A stretch of 64,000 bases of DNA from Pseudomonas sp. Root71 (GCF_001429045.1 NZ_LMHY01000030.1:245498-309497), one strand, 5' to 3'; shown: positions 23,879 through 33,184, counted from the first letter of the stretch. The notes: generated by a model not told the origin, from the letters alone. Numbers and translations are program-made.

Positions 23879-25276
23879 CTAGGCTACGCACGCTGCCCCG
23901 GCCGGGTTGTTCACCAGGCGCTCAAGGGTGGTGCGATCCAATAGTTCGGTGTCCAGTTTGATGTAAATCGCCGCCTCTTCCGCGACGATGACTGCATCTG
24001 TTACCCCTACGACCGCCTTCAGGCGCTCGACCAGACCCGCTTCGCGGATCGCCTCGGGCGACAACGGCAAGCGCAGGCTCGTGACGTAGGGAGGTTCGCG
24101 CATGGTAACAGCAAAGGCCAGCCAGAGGGCAGCGAGAGCGGCGCATCCGAGGAACACAACCGACAGACCGCCATGCTGGAACAGCCAGCCACCGAGGATT
24201 CCCCCCAGTGCCGAGCCGAGGAACTGGCTGGTGGAGTAAACCCCCATCGCCGTGCCCTTGCCGCCGGCCGGTGAAACCTTGCTGATCAGCGACGGCAACG
24301 AAGCTTCCAGCAGATTGAACGCGGTGAAGAACACCACCGTACCGATCACCAGAGTCCGCAAGCTGTCGCCGAACTGCCAGAAGAATAGCTCAGTGAGCAT
24401 CAGCGTCACGACGGCGCCGAGTAAAACTCGTTTCATTTTGCGTTTCTTCTCGCCGTAGATAATGAACGGGATCATGGCGAAGAAAGAAATCAGCAACGCG
24501 GTCAGGTATACCCACCAGTGCTGCTCTTTGGGCAGCCCGGCTTTCTCGACCAGCGCCAGCGGCAAGGCGACGAAGCTGGACATCAGCATCGCGTGCAACA
24601 CAAAAATGCCCAGGTCCAGGCGCAACAGGTCCGGATGCTTGAGGGTCGGGATCAGCGCCTGGCGCGCGACACCGGACTCACGGTGCTGCAACGGGCCGGT
24701 GGAGCGCGGCACCATGAACATCACGATCACGATGCCGAACAGCGCCATACCGCCCGTGGCAAGGAACAGCCCGGACAACCCGAAGGCGCGGGTCAGCAGC
24801 GGGCCGACCACCATGGCCACCGCAAACGACAGGCCGATGGTCATGCCGATCATGGCCATGGCCTTGGTCCGGTGCTGCTCGCGGGTCAGGTCGGACAGCA
24901 AGGCCATGACCGCCGCGGAAATCGCCCCGGCGCCCTGCAGGATCCGGCCGGCAATCACGCCCCAGATCGAGTCGGCATTGGCTGCCAGCAGACTGCCGAG
25001 GGCAAACACGATCAGGCCCAGGTAAATCACCGGGCGGCGACCGATGCGGTCGGAAATGAAACCGAAAGGAATCTGGAACACTGCCTGGGTCAGGCCATAG
25101 GCGCCAATCGCCAGACCGATCAGCGCCGGCGTGGCGCCAGCCAGATCCATCCCATAGGTCGCCAGTACCGGCAACACCATGAACATGCCAAGCATACGGA
25201 AGGCGAACACCAGGGCCAGACCGCTTGCCGCGCGGGTCTCGCTGCCACTCATGCGCTCGCTGTGGGGATCGTGCAT
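23879..25276 (-). CDS. MFS transporter
   Basis: A 465-residue major facilitator protein with about 12 helices and the motif-A loop GFISDRIGRRPVIYLG. A cytosolic C-terminal tail of about 70 residues (from MREPPYVTSLRLPLSPEA) looks like a small alpha/beta domain, unusual for drug-efflux MFS proteins but typical of the Pseudomonas protein between ssb and uvrA (PA4233, from memory). The ATG at 25276 has GAGG seven bases upstream. The substrate is unknown. It is probably co-transcribed with ssb and is divergent from uvrA. Confidence 0.87.
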   Translation of the reverse strand: MHDPHSERMSGSETRAASGLALVFAFRMLGMFMVLPVLATYGMDLAGATPALIGLAIGAYGLTQAVFQIPFGFISDRIGRRPVIYLGLIVFALGSLLAANADSIWGVIAGRILQGAGAISAAVMALLSDLTREQHRTKAMAMIGMTIGLSFAVAMVVGPLLTRAFGLSGLFLATGGMALFGIVIVMFMVPRSTGPLQHRESGVARQALIPTLKHPDLLRLDLGIFVLHAMLMSSFVALPLALVEKAGLPKEQHWWVYLTALLISFFAMIPFIIYGEKKRKMKRVLLGAVVTLMLTELFFWQFGDSLRTLVIGTVVFFTAFNLLEASLPSLISKVSPAGGKGTAMGVYSTSQFLGSALGGILGGWLFQHGGLSVVFLGCAALAALWLAFAVTMREPPYVTSLRLPLSPEAIREAGLVERLKAVVGVTDAVIVAEEAAIYIKLDTELLDRTTLERLVNNPAGAACVA

Positions 25277-25467
25277 GGAAAAACCTCATGTGAACCGGCG
25301 GCGATTCTACCAGTCCCATCGATTGGCAGGGTATATCGCGACGCTTTGACGCGCATTGCTGACACACTCTTCATGTAAGACAGTAGCCCACTCGTTTGAT
25401 AGTGTGCATCCATCCAGTATTTGGCCGTATACTCCTACGTTTTCGACGCCCGCCGAGCGAGGCCACC

Positions 25468-28302
25468 TTGGACAAGATCCTGATTCGTGGGGCTCGAACC
25501 CACAACCTGAAGAACATCGACCTGACCCTGCCGCGGGACAAGCTGATCGTCATCACCGGCCTGTCCGGCTCCGGCAAGTCGTCCCTGGCTTTCGACACCC
25601 TGTACGCCGAAGGTCAGCGTCGCTACGTCGAATCGCTGTCGGCCTATGCCCGGCAGTTCCTGTCGATGATGGAAAAGCCCGACGTCGACACCATCGAAGG
25701 CCTGTCGCCGGCGATTTCCATCGAACAGAAGTCGACCTCGCATAACCCGCGTTCGACGGTCGGCACCATCACCGAAATCTACGACTACCTGCGTCTGCTT
25801 TATGCACGCGTGGGTATTCCCCGCTGCCCGGATCACGACATCCCGCTGGAAGCGCAGACCGTCAGCCAGATGGTCGACCTGGTCCTCGCCGAACCGGAGG
25901 GCAGCAAGCTGATGCTGTTGGCGCCGGTCATCCGCGAGCGCAAAGGCGAGCACCTGTCGGTTTTCGAAGAGCTGCGCGCACAGGGCTTCGTCCGCGCCCG
26001 AATCAACGGCAAGCTCTATGAACTGGACGAAGCGCCCAAGCTCGACAAGCAGAAAAAACACACCATCGATGTCGTGGTCGACCGCTTCAAGGTTCGCGCC
26101 GACCTGCAACAGCGCCTGGCCGAATCCTTCGAGACCGCGCTGAAACTGGCGGACGGTATCGCCCTGGTGGCGCCGATGGACGACGAGCCGGGTGAAGAGA
26201 TGATCTTCTCCGCACGCTTCGCCTGCCCGATCTGCGGCCACGCGATCAGCGAACTGGAACCCAAGCTGTTCTCCTTCAACAACCCGGCCGGCGCTTGCCC
26301 GACCTGCGATGGTTTGGGGGTGAAGCAGTTCTTCGATATCAAGCGCCTGGTCAATGGCGAACTGACCCTGGCCGAAGGGGCGATTCGTGGCTGGGACAGG
26401 CGTAACGTCTATTACTTCCAGATGCTCGGCTCGCTGGCCTCGCACTACAAATTCAGCCTGGAAGTTCCGTTCAACGAACTGCCCGCCGATCAGCAGAAAT
26501 TCATCCTGCACGGCAGCGGCTCGCAAAACGTCGATTTCAAATACCTGAACGACCGTGGCGATATCGTCAAACGCTCGCACCCGTTCGAAGGCATCGTGCC
26601 GAACCTGGAACGCCGTTACCGCGAAACCGAATCGGCATCGGTGCGCGAAGAACTGGCCAAGTTCCTCAGCACCCAGTCGTGCCCGGATTGCCGTGGCACC
26701 CGTCTGCGGCGTGAAGCGCGGCACGTGTGGGTTGGCGAGAAAACCCTGCCGGCGGTGACCAACCTGCCAATCGGCGATGCATCCGATTATTTTGGCGGGC
26801 TCAAGCTCACCGGCCGACGTGGCGAAATCGCCGACAAGATCCTCAAGGAAATTCGCGAGCGCCTGCAATTCCTGGTCAACGTCGGCCTCGACTACCTGTC
26901 GCTGGATCGCAGCGCGGACACCCTGTCCGGTGGCGAGGCCCAGCGTATTCGTCTGGCCAGCCAGATTGGCGCTGGCCTGGTCGGCGTGCTGTACATCCTC
27001 GACGAACCTTCGATTGGCCTGCACCAGCGCGATAACGACCGGTTGCTCGGCACCCTCAAGCACCTGCGCGATATCGGCAACACGGTGATCGTGGTCGAGC
27101 ACGACGAAGACGCGATCCGTCTGGCCGATTACGTGGTGGACATCGGACCGGGCGCAGGCGTGCACGGCGGGCACATCGTCGCCGAAGGCACACCGGCCGA
27201 AGTCATGGCTCACCCTGACTCCCTGACCGGCAAATATCTGTCGGGCCGGGTGAAGATCGAAGTCCCGGCCAACCGCACGCCGCGCAACAAGAAGCTGTCG
27301 CTGTCGCTCAAGGGCGCTCGCGGCAACAACTTGCGCAATGTCGACCTGGAGATTCCAATCGGTTTGTTGACCTGCGTGACCGGCGTGTCCGGCTCGGGCA
27401 AGTCGACGCTGATCAACAACACGCTGTTTCCATTGAGCGCCACGGCGCTGAACGGCGCGACGACGCTTGAAGCTGCCGCTCACGACAGCATCAAGGGTCT
27501 GGAACACCTGGACAAGGTCGTCGACATCGACCAGAGCCCGATCGGCCGTACACCGCGCTCCAACCCGGCGACCTACACCGGGTTGTTCACACCGATCCGC
27601 GAGTTGTTCGCCGGCGTACCGGAGTCCCGCTCCCGGGGCTACGGGCCGGGGCGTTTCTCCTTCAACGTGAAAGGCGGGCGATGCGAGGCTTGTCAGGGCG
27701 ATGGCCTGATCAAGGTGGAAATGCACTTCCTGCCGGACATCTACGTGCCCTGTGACGTGTGCAAGAGCAAGCGTTACAACCGCGAGACCCTGGAGATCAA
27801 GTACAAGGGCAAGAGCATCCACGAGACCCTCGAGATGACCATCGAGGAAGCACGGGTGTTCTTCGATGCCGTACCGGCCCTGGCGCGCAAGCTGCAAACC
27901 TTGATGGACGTCGGACTGTCGTACATCAAGCTGGGGCAATCGGCGACCACGCTTTCCGGCGGTGAAGCCCAGCGGGTGAAGCTGTCCCGCGAACTGTCCA
28001 AGCGCGATACCGGCAAGACCCTGTACATCCTCGACGAACCCACTACCGGGCTGCACTTCGCGGATATCCAGCAACTGCTGGACGTTTTGCACCGCCTGCG
28101 CGACCACGGCAATACAGTGGTGGTGATCGAACACAACCTGGACGTGATCAAGACCGCCGACTGGCTGGTGGACCTGGGTCCGGAGGGCGGTTCCAAGGGC
28201 GGACAGATCATTGCCGTCGGCACGCCGGAGGAGGTGTCAGAGATGAAGCAATCCCACACCGGTTACTACCTCAAGCCGCTGCTGGAACGCGACAGGGCTT
28301 AA
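25468..28302 (+). CDS. uvrA: Excinuclease ABC subunit A
   Basis: A 944-residue UvrA. It has Walker A in GLSGSGKSSLAFD (about residue 32) and in GVSGSGKSTLINN (about residue 640), a zinc module with CPIC at 253-256 and CPTC at 277-280, a second zinc module GRCEACQGDG near 740, and both ABC signatures (LSGGEAQRI, LSGGEAQRV). It recognises bulky lesions for nucleotide excision repair with UvrB. I chose the TTG start at 25468 (LDKILIRGARTHNLKNIDL), preceded by GAGCGAGG, because it gives the standard family length; an ATG 24 codons upstream would add unrelated residues. Confidence 0.96.
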   Translation: MDKILIRGARTHNLKNIDLTLPRDKLIVITGLSGSGKSSLAFDTLYAEGQRRYVESLSAYARQFLSMMEKPDVDTIEGLSPAISIEQKSTSHNPRSTVGTITEIYDYLRLLYARVGIPRCPDHDIPLEAQTVSQMVDLVLAEPEGSKLMLLAPVIRERKGEHLSVFEELRAQGFVRARINGKLYELDEAPKLDKQKKHTIDVVVDRFKVRADLQQRLAESFETALKLADGIALVAPMDDEPGEEMIFSARFACPICGHAISELEPKLFSFNNPAGACPTCDGLGVKQFFDIKRLVNGELTLAEGAIRGWDRRNVYYFQMLGSLASHYKFSLEVPFNELPADQQKFILHGSGSQNVDFKYLNDRGDIVKRSHPFEGIVPNLERRYRETESASVREELAKFLSTQSCPDCRGTRLRREARHVWVGEKTLPAVTNLPIGDASDYFGGLKLTGRRGEIADKILKEIRERLQFLVNVGLDYLSLDRSADTLSGGEAQRIRLASQIGAGLVGVLYILDEPSIGLHQRDNDRLLGTLKHLRDIGNTVIVVEHDEDAIRLADYVVDIGPGAGVHGGHIVAEGTPAEVMAHPDSLTGKYLSGRVKIEVPANRTPRNKKLSLSLKGARGNNLRNVDLEIPIGLLTCVTGVSGSGKSTLINNTLFPLSATALNGATTLEAAAHDSIKGLEHLDKVVDIDQSPIGRTPRSNPATYTGLFTPIRELFAGVPESRSRGYGPGRFSFNVKGGRCEACQGDGLIKVEMHFLPDIYVPCDVCKSKRYNRETLEIKYKGKSIHETLEMTIEEARVFFDAVPALARKLQTLMDVGLSYIKLGQSATTLSGGEAQRVKLSRELSKRDTGKTLYILDEPTTGLHFADIQQLLDVLHRLRDHGNTVVVIEHNLDVIKTADWLVDLGPEGGSKGGQIIAVGTPEEVSEMKQSHTGYYLKPLLERDRA

Positions 28303-28314
28303 CCGGGCCCCATG

Positions 28315-28354
28315 AAAAAGCCCCTGTCACTTCATCAGTGACAGGGGCTTTTTT
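28315..28354. terminator. Bidirectional intrinsic terminator
   Basis: AAAAAGCCCCTGTCAC and GTGACAGGGGCTTTTTT form a long stem with A/T runs on both sides, between the convergent uvrA and ftnA genes. Confidence 0.93.
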
Positions 28355-28367
28355 GTATTCGCAGCAA

Positions 28368-28832
28368 TCAGGTGTGGGATTGCAGGTAGTTCTCAAGACC
28401 GATCAACTTGATCAGACCCAACTGCTTCTCGAGCCAGTAGGTGTGATCTTCTTCGGTGTCATGCAATTGAACCCGCAGCATTTCGCGGCTGACATAGTCC
28501 TTGTGTTGCTCGCAGAGCTTAATGCCCTTGCACAGCGCTGCCCGCACTTTGTATTCCAGGCGCAAATCCGCTTCGAGCATCTCGGTGACTGTGGTGCCGA
28601 CATCGAGATCGTCCGGACGCATCCGCGGCGTGCCCTCGAGCATCAGAATCCGGCGCATCAGGGCATCAGCGTGCCCTGCTTCCTCTTCCATCTCGTGGTT
28701 GATTCGTTCGTAGAGCTTGGTGAAACCCCAGTCCTCATACATCCGCGAGTGGACGAAATATTGATCACGCGCGGCCAGTTCGCCGGTCAGCAACGTGTTG
28801 AGGTAATCGATTACATCTGGGTGGCCCTGCAT
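28368..28832 (-). CDS. ftnA: Bacterial ferritin FtnA (formerly bacterioferritin BfrA)
   Basis: A 154-residue four-helix ferritin. The di-iron ligands Glu18, Glu51, His54, Glu92, Glu126 and His129 and the conserved Tyr25 are present. In heme-binding bacterioferritins residue 52 is the Met that ligates heme; here it is Ala (EEEAGHAD), so this is a heme-free ferritin like the P. aeruginosa protein next to katA. It stores iron as a 24-mer shell and lies between uvrA and katA, a sensible place to limit Fenton chemistry. It has its own gap from katA containing a terminator. Confidence 0.92.
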   Translation of the reverse strand: MQGHPDVIDYLNTLLTGELAARDQYFVHSRMYEDWGFTKLYERINHEMEEEAGHADALMRRILMLEGTPRMRPDDLDVGTTVTEMLEADLRLEYKVRAALCKGIKLCEQHKDYVSREMLRVQLHDTEEDHTYWLEKQLGLIKLIGLENYLQSHT

Positions 28833-28944
28833 CGCCCTACATCTCCCTGCTTGAAAGTTGTAGTTTGAACCAACATGCCGGTATCGTCACTCGCAAGACG
28901 CAATAAAAGCGAAGATATTCTGAGAAAACCGGCTGAAATAACGC

Positions 28945-28969
28945 AAAAACCGCCCAAACAAGGGCGGTT
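28945..28969 (-). terminator. katA intrinsic terminator
   Basis: On the minus strand AACCGCCC and GGGCGGTT form a stem followed by TTTTTG, ten bases after the katA stop. Confidence 0.85.
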
Positions 28970-28980
28970 CTGCTTCTCAT

Positions 28981-30435
28981 TTAGACTTCGTTAAGCTGTA
29001 CGTTGAGCAACTTTGCGATTGCGTCTCCATACGCCGGGTCAGCCTTGTAGAAATGTTGCAACTGGCGGTCAACCACATCACTCGACACACCCGCCATCGC
29101 ACCGGCGATGTTGCTGACCAGCAGTGATTTCTGCTCTTCAGTCATCAAGCGGAATAATGCGCCGGCGTGACTGTAGTAGTCCGTGTCTTCACGGTGGTCG
29201 TAACGATCGGCGGCACCACTGAGGGCCAACGCCGGCTCTGCGTAACGAGGCGCCTGCTTCGGCGACTCGACGTAGCTGTTGGGCTCGTAGTTCGGCGTCG
29301 CACCGCCATTGCTGCCAAAAGCCATCGAACCATCGCGCTGATAACTGTTGACCGGACTCCGAGGAGCATTGACGGGCAACTGCTGGTGATTGGTGCCGAC
29401 ACGGTAGCGATGAGCGTCCGCATAGGCGAAGACCCGACCTTGCAGCATACGATCCGGCGATAGTCCAACGCCTGGAACCATGTTGCTGGGCCCGAACGCG
29501 GCTTGCTCGACTTCCGCGAAGTAGTTCTGCGGATTGCGATTGAGCTCAAGTTCTCCGACTTCAATCAGTGGAAACTCTTTCTGCGACCAGGTTTTGGTGA
29601 CATCAAACGGGTTCTCGTAGTGCGCCGCTGCTTGAGCCTCGCTCATGATCTGAATGCACACGCGCCATTTCGGAAAATCACCCTGGTCGATTGCATTGAA
29701 CAAGTCGCGCTGGGCGTAATCCGGATCAGTACCCGCCAGGCGCGCAGCCTCGGCAGGAGCAAGGTTCTTGATCCCCTGTTTGGTCTTGTAGTGCCACTTC
29801 ACCCAGTGACGCTCACCTTGAGCGTTGATGAGGCTGTAAGTGTGGCTGCCAAAGCCGTGCATGTGGCGGTATCCGTCAGGGATACCCCGGTCAGAGAACA
29901 GGATGGTGACCTGGTGCAGCGCCTCGGGCGAATGCGACCAGAAGTCCCACATCGCCTGGGCACTCTTCAGGTTGCTTTGCGGTAAACGCTTCTGGGTGTG
30001 GATAAAGTCTGGAAACTTCAGTGGATCACGAATGAAGAACACGGGGGTATTGTTGCCAACGATGTCCCAGTTGCCTTCCTCGGTGTAGAACTTCAAGGCG
30101 AACCCGCGCGGATCACGCTCGGTATCGGCCGAACCACGCTCGCCGCCCACGGTGGAAAACCGCAGGAAAGTCGGGGTTTGCTTGCCGACTGCCTCGAACA
30201 GCTTCGCGCTGGTGTATTGAGTGATATCGCGCGTCACAGTGAACGTACCGTAGGCACCCGAGCCTTTGGCGTGTACACGGCGCTCAGGGATGTTTTCACG
30301 GTTGAAGTGGGCAAGCTTCTCGATCAGGTGAAAGTCGTCGAGCAGCAGCGGGCCACGAGGGCCGGCGGAACGGGAATTCTGGTTATCGGCAACAGGAGCG
30401 CCACTGGCGGTGGTAAGCGTTTTGTTTTGGCTCAT
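28981..30435 (-). CDS. katA: Catalase KatA (monofunctional heme catalase)
   Basis: A 484-residue clade-3-size catalase. It has the distal His in RVVHAKGSG-type context (here PERRVHAKGSGAYG), the Asn strand GNNTPVFFIRDPLKFPDF, and the proximal heme segment RMLQGRVFAYADAHRYRVG with the axial Tyr. No signal peptide is present, although KatA of P. aeruginosa is partly exported. AGGAAGGA precedes the ATG at 30435. Hydrogen peroxide dismutation in the cytoplasm is the expected role, next to ferritin. Promoter details are given separately. Confidence 0.96.
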   Translation of the reverse strand: MSQNKTLTTASGAPVADNQNSRSAGPRGPLLLDDFHLIEKLAHFNRENIPERRVHAKGSGAYGTFTVTRDITQYTSAKLFEAVGKQTPTFLRFSTVGGERGSADTERDPRGFALKFYTEEGNWDIVGNNTPVFFIRDPLKFPDFIHTQKRLPQSNLKSAQAMWDFWSHSPEALHQVTILFSDRGIPDGYRHMHGFGSHTYSLINAQGERHWVKWHYKTKQGIKNLAPAEAARLAGTDPDYAQRDLFNAIDQGDFPKWRVCIQIMSEAQAAAHYENPFDVTKTWSQKEFPLIEVGELELNRNPQNYFAEVEQAAFGPSNMVPGVGLSPDRMLQGRVFAYADAHRYRVGTNHQQLPVNAPRSPVNSYQRDGSMAFGSNGGATPNYEPNSYVESPKQAPRYAEPALALSGAADRYDHREDTDYYSHAGALFRLMTEEQKSLLVSNIAGAMAGVSSDVVDRQLQHFYKADPAYGDAIAKLLNVQLNEV

Positions 30436-30487
30436 GCGATCTTCCTTCCTCTGTCGGTCTTGAACTGCCGGCTATCGGCTGAGAAGG

Positions 30488-30516
30488 AGTATTGATCATC
30501 AATACGACAGCTACAA
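30488..30516 (-). promoter_or_regulatory. Probable katA promoter overlapping a perfect palindrome
   Basis: On the minus strand TTGTAG (30516-30511) and AATACT (30493-30488) are 17 bases apart. The perfect dyad GTATTGAT-C-ATCAATAC at 30489-30505 covers the -10 and half of the spacer, where a repressor would block RNA polymerase. Confidence 0.5.
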
Positions 30517-30553
30517 ATTCATTAACTTGCAGACATCGATAGAGAAAAACTAA
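30517..30553 (-). promoter_or_regulatory. Possible OxyR-like site upstream of katA
   Basis: The OxyR pattern is ATAG-N7-CTAT-N7-ATAG-N7-CTAT. On the minus strand the distal half TTAG-N7-CTAT matches seven of eight bases, while the proximal half (TGCA, GAAT) is poor. The 37-base span abuts the -35 hexamer exactly as in OxyR-activated promoters. Weak by itself. Confidence 0.35.
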
Positions 30554-30627
30554 TGATCATCCCCATCACATAATGCCGATGCGGACGAAGGAGACGCTTG
30601 TACAAACGGCGCGTTTCTTACGGGCAC

Positions 30628-30652
30628 AAAAAACCGGGCACTAGGCCCGGTT
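30628..30652 (-). terminator. Terminator of the alpha operon
   Basis: On the minus strand AACCGGGC and GCCCGGTT close a five-base loop and are followed by TTTTTTG, just after rplQ. Confidence 0.9.
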
Positions 30653-30672
30653 CTTTGTTTCAGACTGACGTC

Positions 30673-31059
30673 TTACTCGGCAGATACAGCTTCGCCGGCA
30701 GTAGCACGATCAACCAACTCGACGTACGCCATAGGCGCGTTGTCGCCAGCGCGGAAACCGCACTTGAGGATGCGCAGGTAGCCACCCTCACGGGTAGCGT
30801 AACGCTTGCCCAGGTCGTTGAAGAGCTTACCAACGATAGCTTTCGAACGAGTACGGTCGAAAGCCAGACGGCGGTTAGCAACGCTATCTATCTTGGCCAA
30901 AGTGATCAGCGGCTCGGCAACGCGGCGCAGTTCTTTAGCTTTTGGCAGAGTAGTTTTGATCAGCTCGTGCTCGAACAGCGACACCGCCATGTTTTGGAAC
31001 ATGGCCTTGCGGTGCGAGCTGGTGCGGCTCAGGTGACGACCACTTTTACGATGACGCAT
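30673..31059 (-). CDS. rplQ: 50S ribosomal protein L17
   Basis: 128 residues, starting MRHRKSGRHLSRTSSHRKAM, the L17 hallmark. L17 sits near the peptide exit tunnel on the 50S subunit. It is the last gene of the alpha operon, 42 bases after rpoA, with an intrinsic terminator directly downstream. The final residues (VDRATAGEAVSAE) form the acidic tail seen in Pseudomonas. Confidence 0.98.
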   Translation of the reverse strand: MRHRKSGRHLSRTSSHRKAMFQNMAVSLFEHELIKTTLPKAKELRRVAEPLITLAKIDSVANRRLAFDRTRSKAIVGKLFNDLGKRYATREGGYLRILKCGFRAGDNAPMAYVELVDRATAGEAVSAE

Positions 31060-31101
31060 GGTTCATTCCTTACCAAACACTACGTTCGGTGATTACGACG
31101 A

Positions 31102-32103
31102 TCAGGCAGTCGCCTTGTCGTCCTTCTTAAGACTTGCAGGCGGCCAGTTGTCGAGGCGCATGCCGAGGGACAGACCGCGGGAGGCCAGAACGTCCTTGAT
31201 TTCAGTCAAGGATTTCTTGCCCAGGTTCGGAGTCTTCAACAGCTCTACTTCGGTACGCTGAATCAGGTCACCGATGTAGTAGATGTTTTCCGCCTTAAGG
31301 CAGTTAGCCGAACGTACAGTCAGTTCCAGATCGTCAACCGGGCGAAGCAGGATCGGATCGATCTCGTCTTCCTGCTCGACAACCACTGGCTCACTGTCAC
31401 CCTTGAGGTCGACGAACGCAGCCAACTGCTGTTGCAGGATGGTTGCAGCGCGGCGAATTGCCTCTTCAGGATCCAGAGTACCGTTGGTTTCCAGATCAAT
31501 AACCAGCTTGTCCAGGTTAGTACGCTGCTCGACACGGGCGTTTTCCACCACGTATGCGATACGGCGAACCGGGCTGAACGAAGAGTCAAGCTGCAAGCGA
31601 CCGATGCTGCGGCTTTCGTCTTCATCGCTCTGACGCGAGTCTGCCGGTTCATAACCACGACCACGAGCCACTACGAGCTTCATGTTCAGGGCGCCGTTAG
31701 ACGCCAGGTTAGCGATTACGTGATCGGGATTAACGATCTCGACATCATGATCCAGCTGAATATCGGCAGCGGTAACCACCCCCGAACCCTTCTTCGACAA
31801 GGTCAGCGTAACTTCGTCACGACCGTGCAGCTTGATAGCCAGACCTTTAAGGTTCAACAGGATTTCAATTACGTCTTCCTGTACACCTTCGATGGCGCTG
31901 TACTCGTGGAGCACACCGTCAATCTCGGCCTCGACTACTGCACAGCCGGGCATTGAGGACAACAGGATGCGGCGCAGCGCGTTGCCCAGGGTATGGCCAA
32001 AGCCACGCTCGAGAGGCTCGAGAGTGATCTTGGCGCGGGTTGGACTGACAACCTGCACATCAATGTGGCGGGGTGTCAGGAACTCATTTACCGAAATCTG
32101 CAT
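31102..32103 (-). CDS. rpoA: RNA polymerase subunit alpha
   Basis: 333 residues. The N-terminal dimerisation domain includes ERGFGHTLGNALRRILLSS, a flexible linker follows near 235-250, and the C-terminal domain carries the DNA- and activator-binding face (VRSANCLKAENIYYIGDLIQ, and LGKKSLTEIKDVLASRGLSL). The length and both domains are intact. It lies between rpsD and rplQ, the usual place in the alpha operon, so polymerase and ribosome synthesis are coupled. Confidence 0.98.
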   Translation of the reverse strand: MQISVNEFLTPRHIDVQVVSPTRAKITLEPLERGFGHTLGNALRRILLSSMPGCAVVEAEIDGVLHEYSAIEGVQEDVIEILLNLKGLAIKLHGRDEVTLTLSKKGSGVVTAADIQLDHDVEIVNPDHVIANLASNGALNMKLVVARGRGYEPADSRQSDEDESRSIGRLQLDSSFSPVRRIAYVVENARVEQRTNLDKLVIDLETNGTLDPEEAIRRAATILQQQLAAFVDLKGDSEPVVVEQEDEIDPILLRPVDDLELTVRSANCLKAENIYYIGDLIQRTEVELLKTPNLGKKSLTEIKDVLASRGLSLGMRLDNWPPASLKKDDKATA

Positions 32104-32125
32104 GGATGCACCTATTTTCTAGCCC

Positions 32126-32746
32126 TTACTTGGAGTAGAGCTCGACAATCAGGCTTTCGTTGATGTCGGCGGACAGATCACTGCGAGCTGGAACGTTCTT
32201 GAAAACGCCCGACTTCTTCTCAGTGTCTACTTCTACCCATTCTACGCGGCCACGTTGGGCACACAGATCGAGAGCTTGGACAATGCGAAGTTGATTTTTT
32301 GCTTTCTCGCGAACAGCGACCACGTCACCAGCACGAACCTGGTAGGACGGAACGTTAACGGTCTGACCGTTTACGCTGATCGACTTGTGCGATACCAGCT
32401 GACGGGATTCGGCGCGAGTCGAACCAAAGCCCATACGGTATACAACGTTGTCCAGACGGCATTCGAGCAGTTGCAGCAGGTTTTCACCGGTTGCACCTTT
32501 CTTGCCAGCAGCTTCTTTGTAGTAGCCGCTGAATTGACGCTCGAGAACGCCGTAGATACGACGGACCTTCTGCTTTTCACGCAGTTGGGTGCCGTAGTCG
32601 GACTGGCGACCGCGGCGTTGGCCGTGGATACCAGGTGCTGCTTCAATGTTGCACTTCGATTCGATCGCGCGCACGCCGCTCTTCAGGAAGAGATCGGTGC
32701 CTTCGCGACGAGCGAGTTTGCATTTTGGACCAATGTAACGAGCCAT
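32126..32746 (-). CDS. rpsD: 30S ribosomal protein S4
   Basis: 206 residues, MARYIGPKCKLARREGTDLF start. It has only two N-terminal cysteines, so it is the zinc-free form. The S4 RNA-binding domain covers about residues 96-160. S4 nucleates 30S assembly and in E. coli represses the alpha operon through the rpsM leader; whether the leader here is regulated in that way cannot be seen directly. Confidence 0.98.
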   Translation of the reverse strand: MARYIGPKCKLARREGTDLFLKSGVRAIESKCNIEAAPGIHGQRRGRQSDYGTQLREKQKVRRIYGVLERQFSGYYKEAAGKKGATGENLLQLLECRLDNVVYRMGFGSTRAESRQLVSHKSISVNGQTVNVPSYQVRAGDVVAVREKAKNQLRIVQALDLCAQRGRVEWVEVDTEKKSGVFKNVPARSDLSADINESLIVELYSK

Positions 32747-32764
32747 TCTTTACAATCTCCTGGA

Positions 32765-33154
32765 TTACACGCGGCGCTTCTTCGGCGGACGGCACCCGTT
32801 GTGCGGGATTGGCGTCACGTCGGTGATGCTGGCGATCTTGTAGCCACAGCCGTTCAAAGCGCGGACTGCGGATTCACGACCTGGACCTGGACCTTTGACG
32901 TTGACGTCAAGGTTTTTCAGGCCGTATTCCAGCGCAGCTTGACCAGCACGTTCAGCAGCTACTTGAGCAGCAAACGGGGTGGACTTGCGGGAACCGCGGA
33001 AACCCGAACCACCGGAGGTAGCCCAGGAAAGAGCGTTACCTTGACGGTCGGTGATGGTCACGATGGTGTTGTTAAAAGATGCATGGATGTGGGCGATGCC
33101 ATCAACCACTGTCTTTTTAACTTTTTTACGAGGACGAGCAGCAGGTTTTGCCAT
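32765..33154 (-). CDS. rpsK: 30S ribosomal protein S11
   Basis: 129 residues. It has DGIAHIHASFNNTIVTITDR and the C-terminal PIPHNGCRPPKKRRV, both standard for S11, which lines the mRNA exit on the 30S platform. The gene lies between rpsM and rpsD with short spacers of 30 and 18 bases. Confidence 0.98.
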   Translation of the reverse strand: MAKPAARPRKKVKKTVVDGIAHIHASFNNTIVTITDRQGNALSWATSGGSGFRGSRKSTPFAAQVAAERAGQAALEYGLKNLDVNVKGPGPGRESAVRALNGCGYKIASITDVTPIPHNGCRPPKKRRV

Positions 33155-33184
33155 GATTAAATTCCTGTCGATTCGCTGGGGCGA

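Noticed and set aside
25384..25467. LexA (SOS) box upstream of uvrA
   Set aside because: I looked for CTG-N10-CAG with an AT-rich centre. GTATTTGGCCGTATAC is suggestive but lacks the required CTG and CAG ends, so I do not call it.
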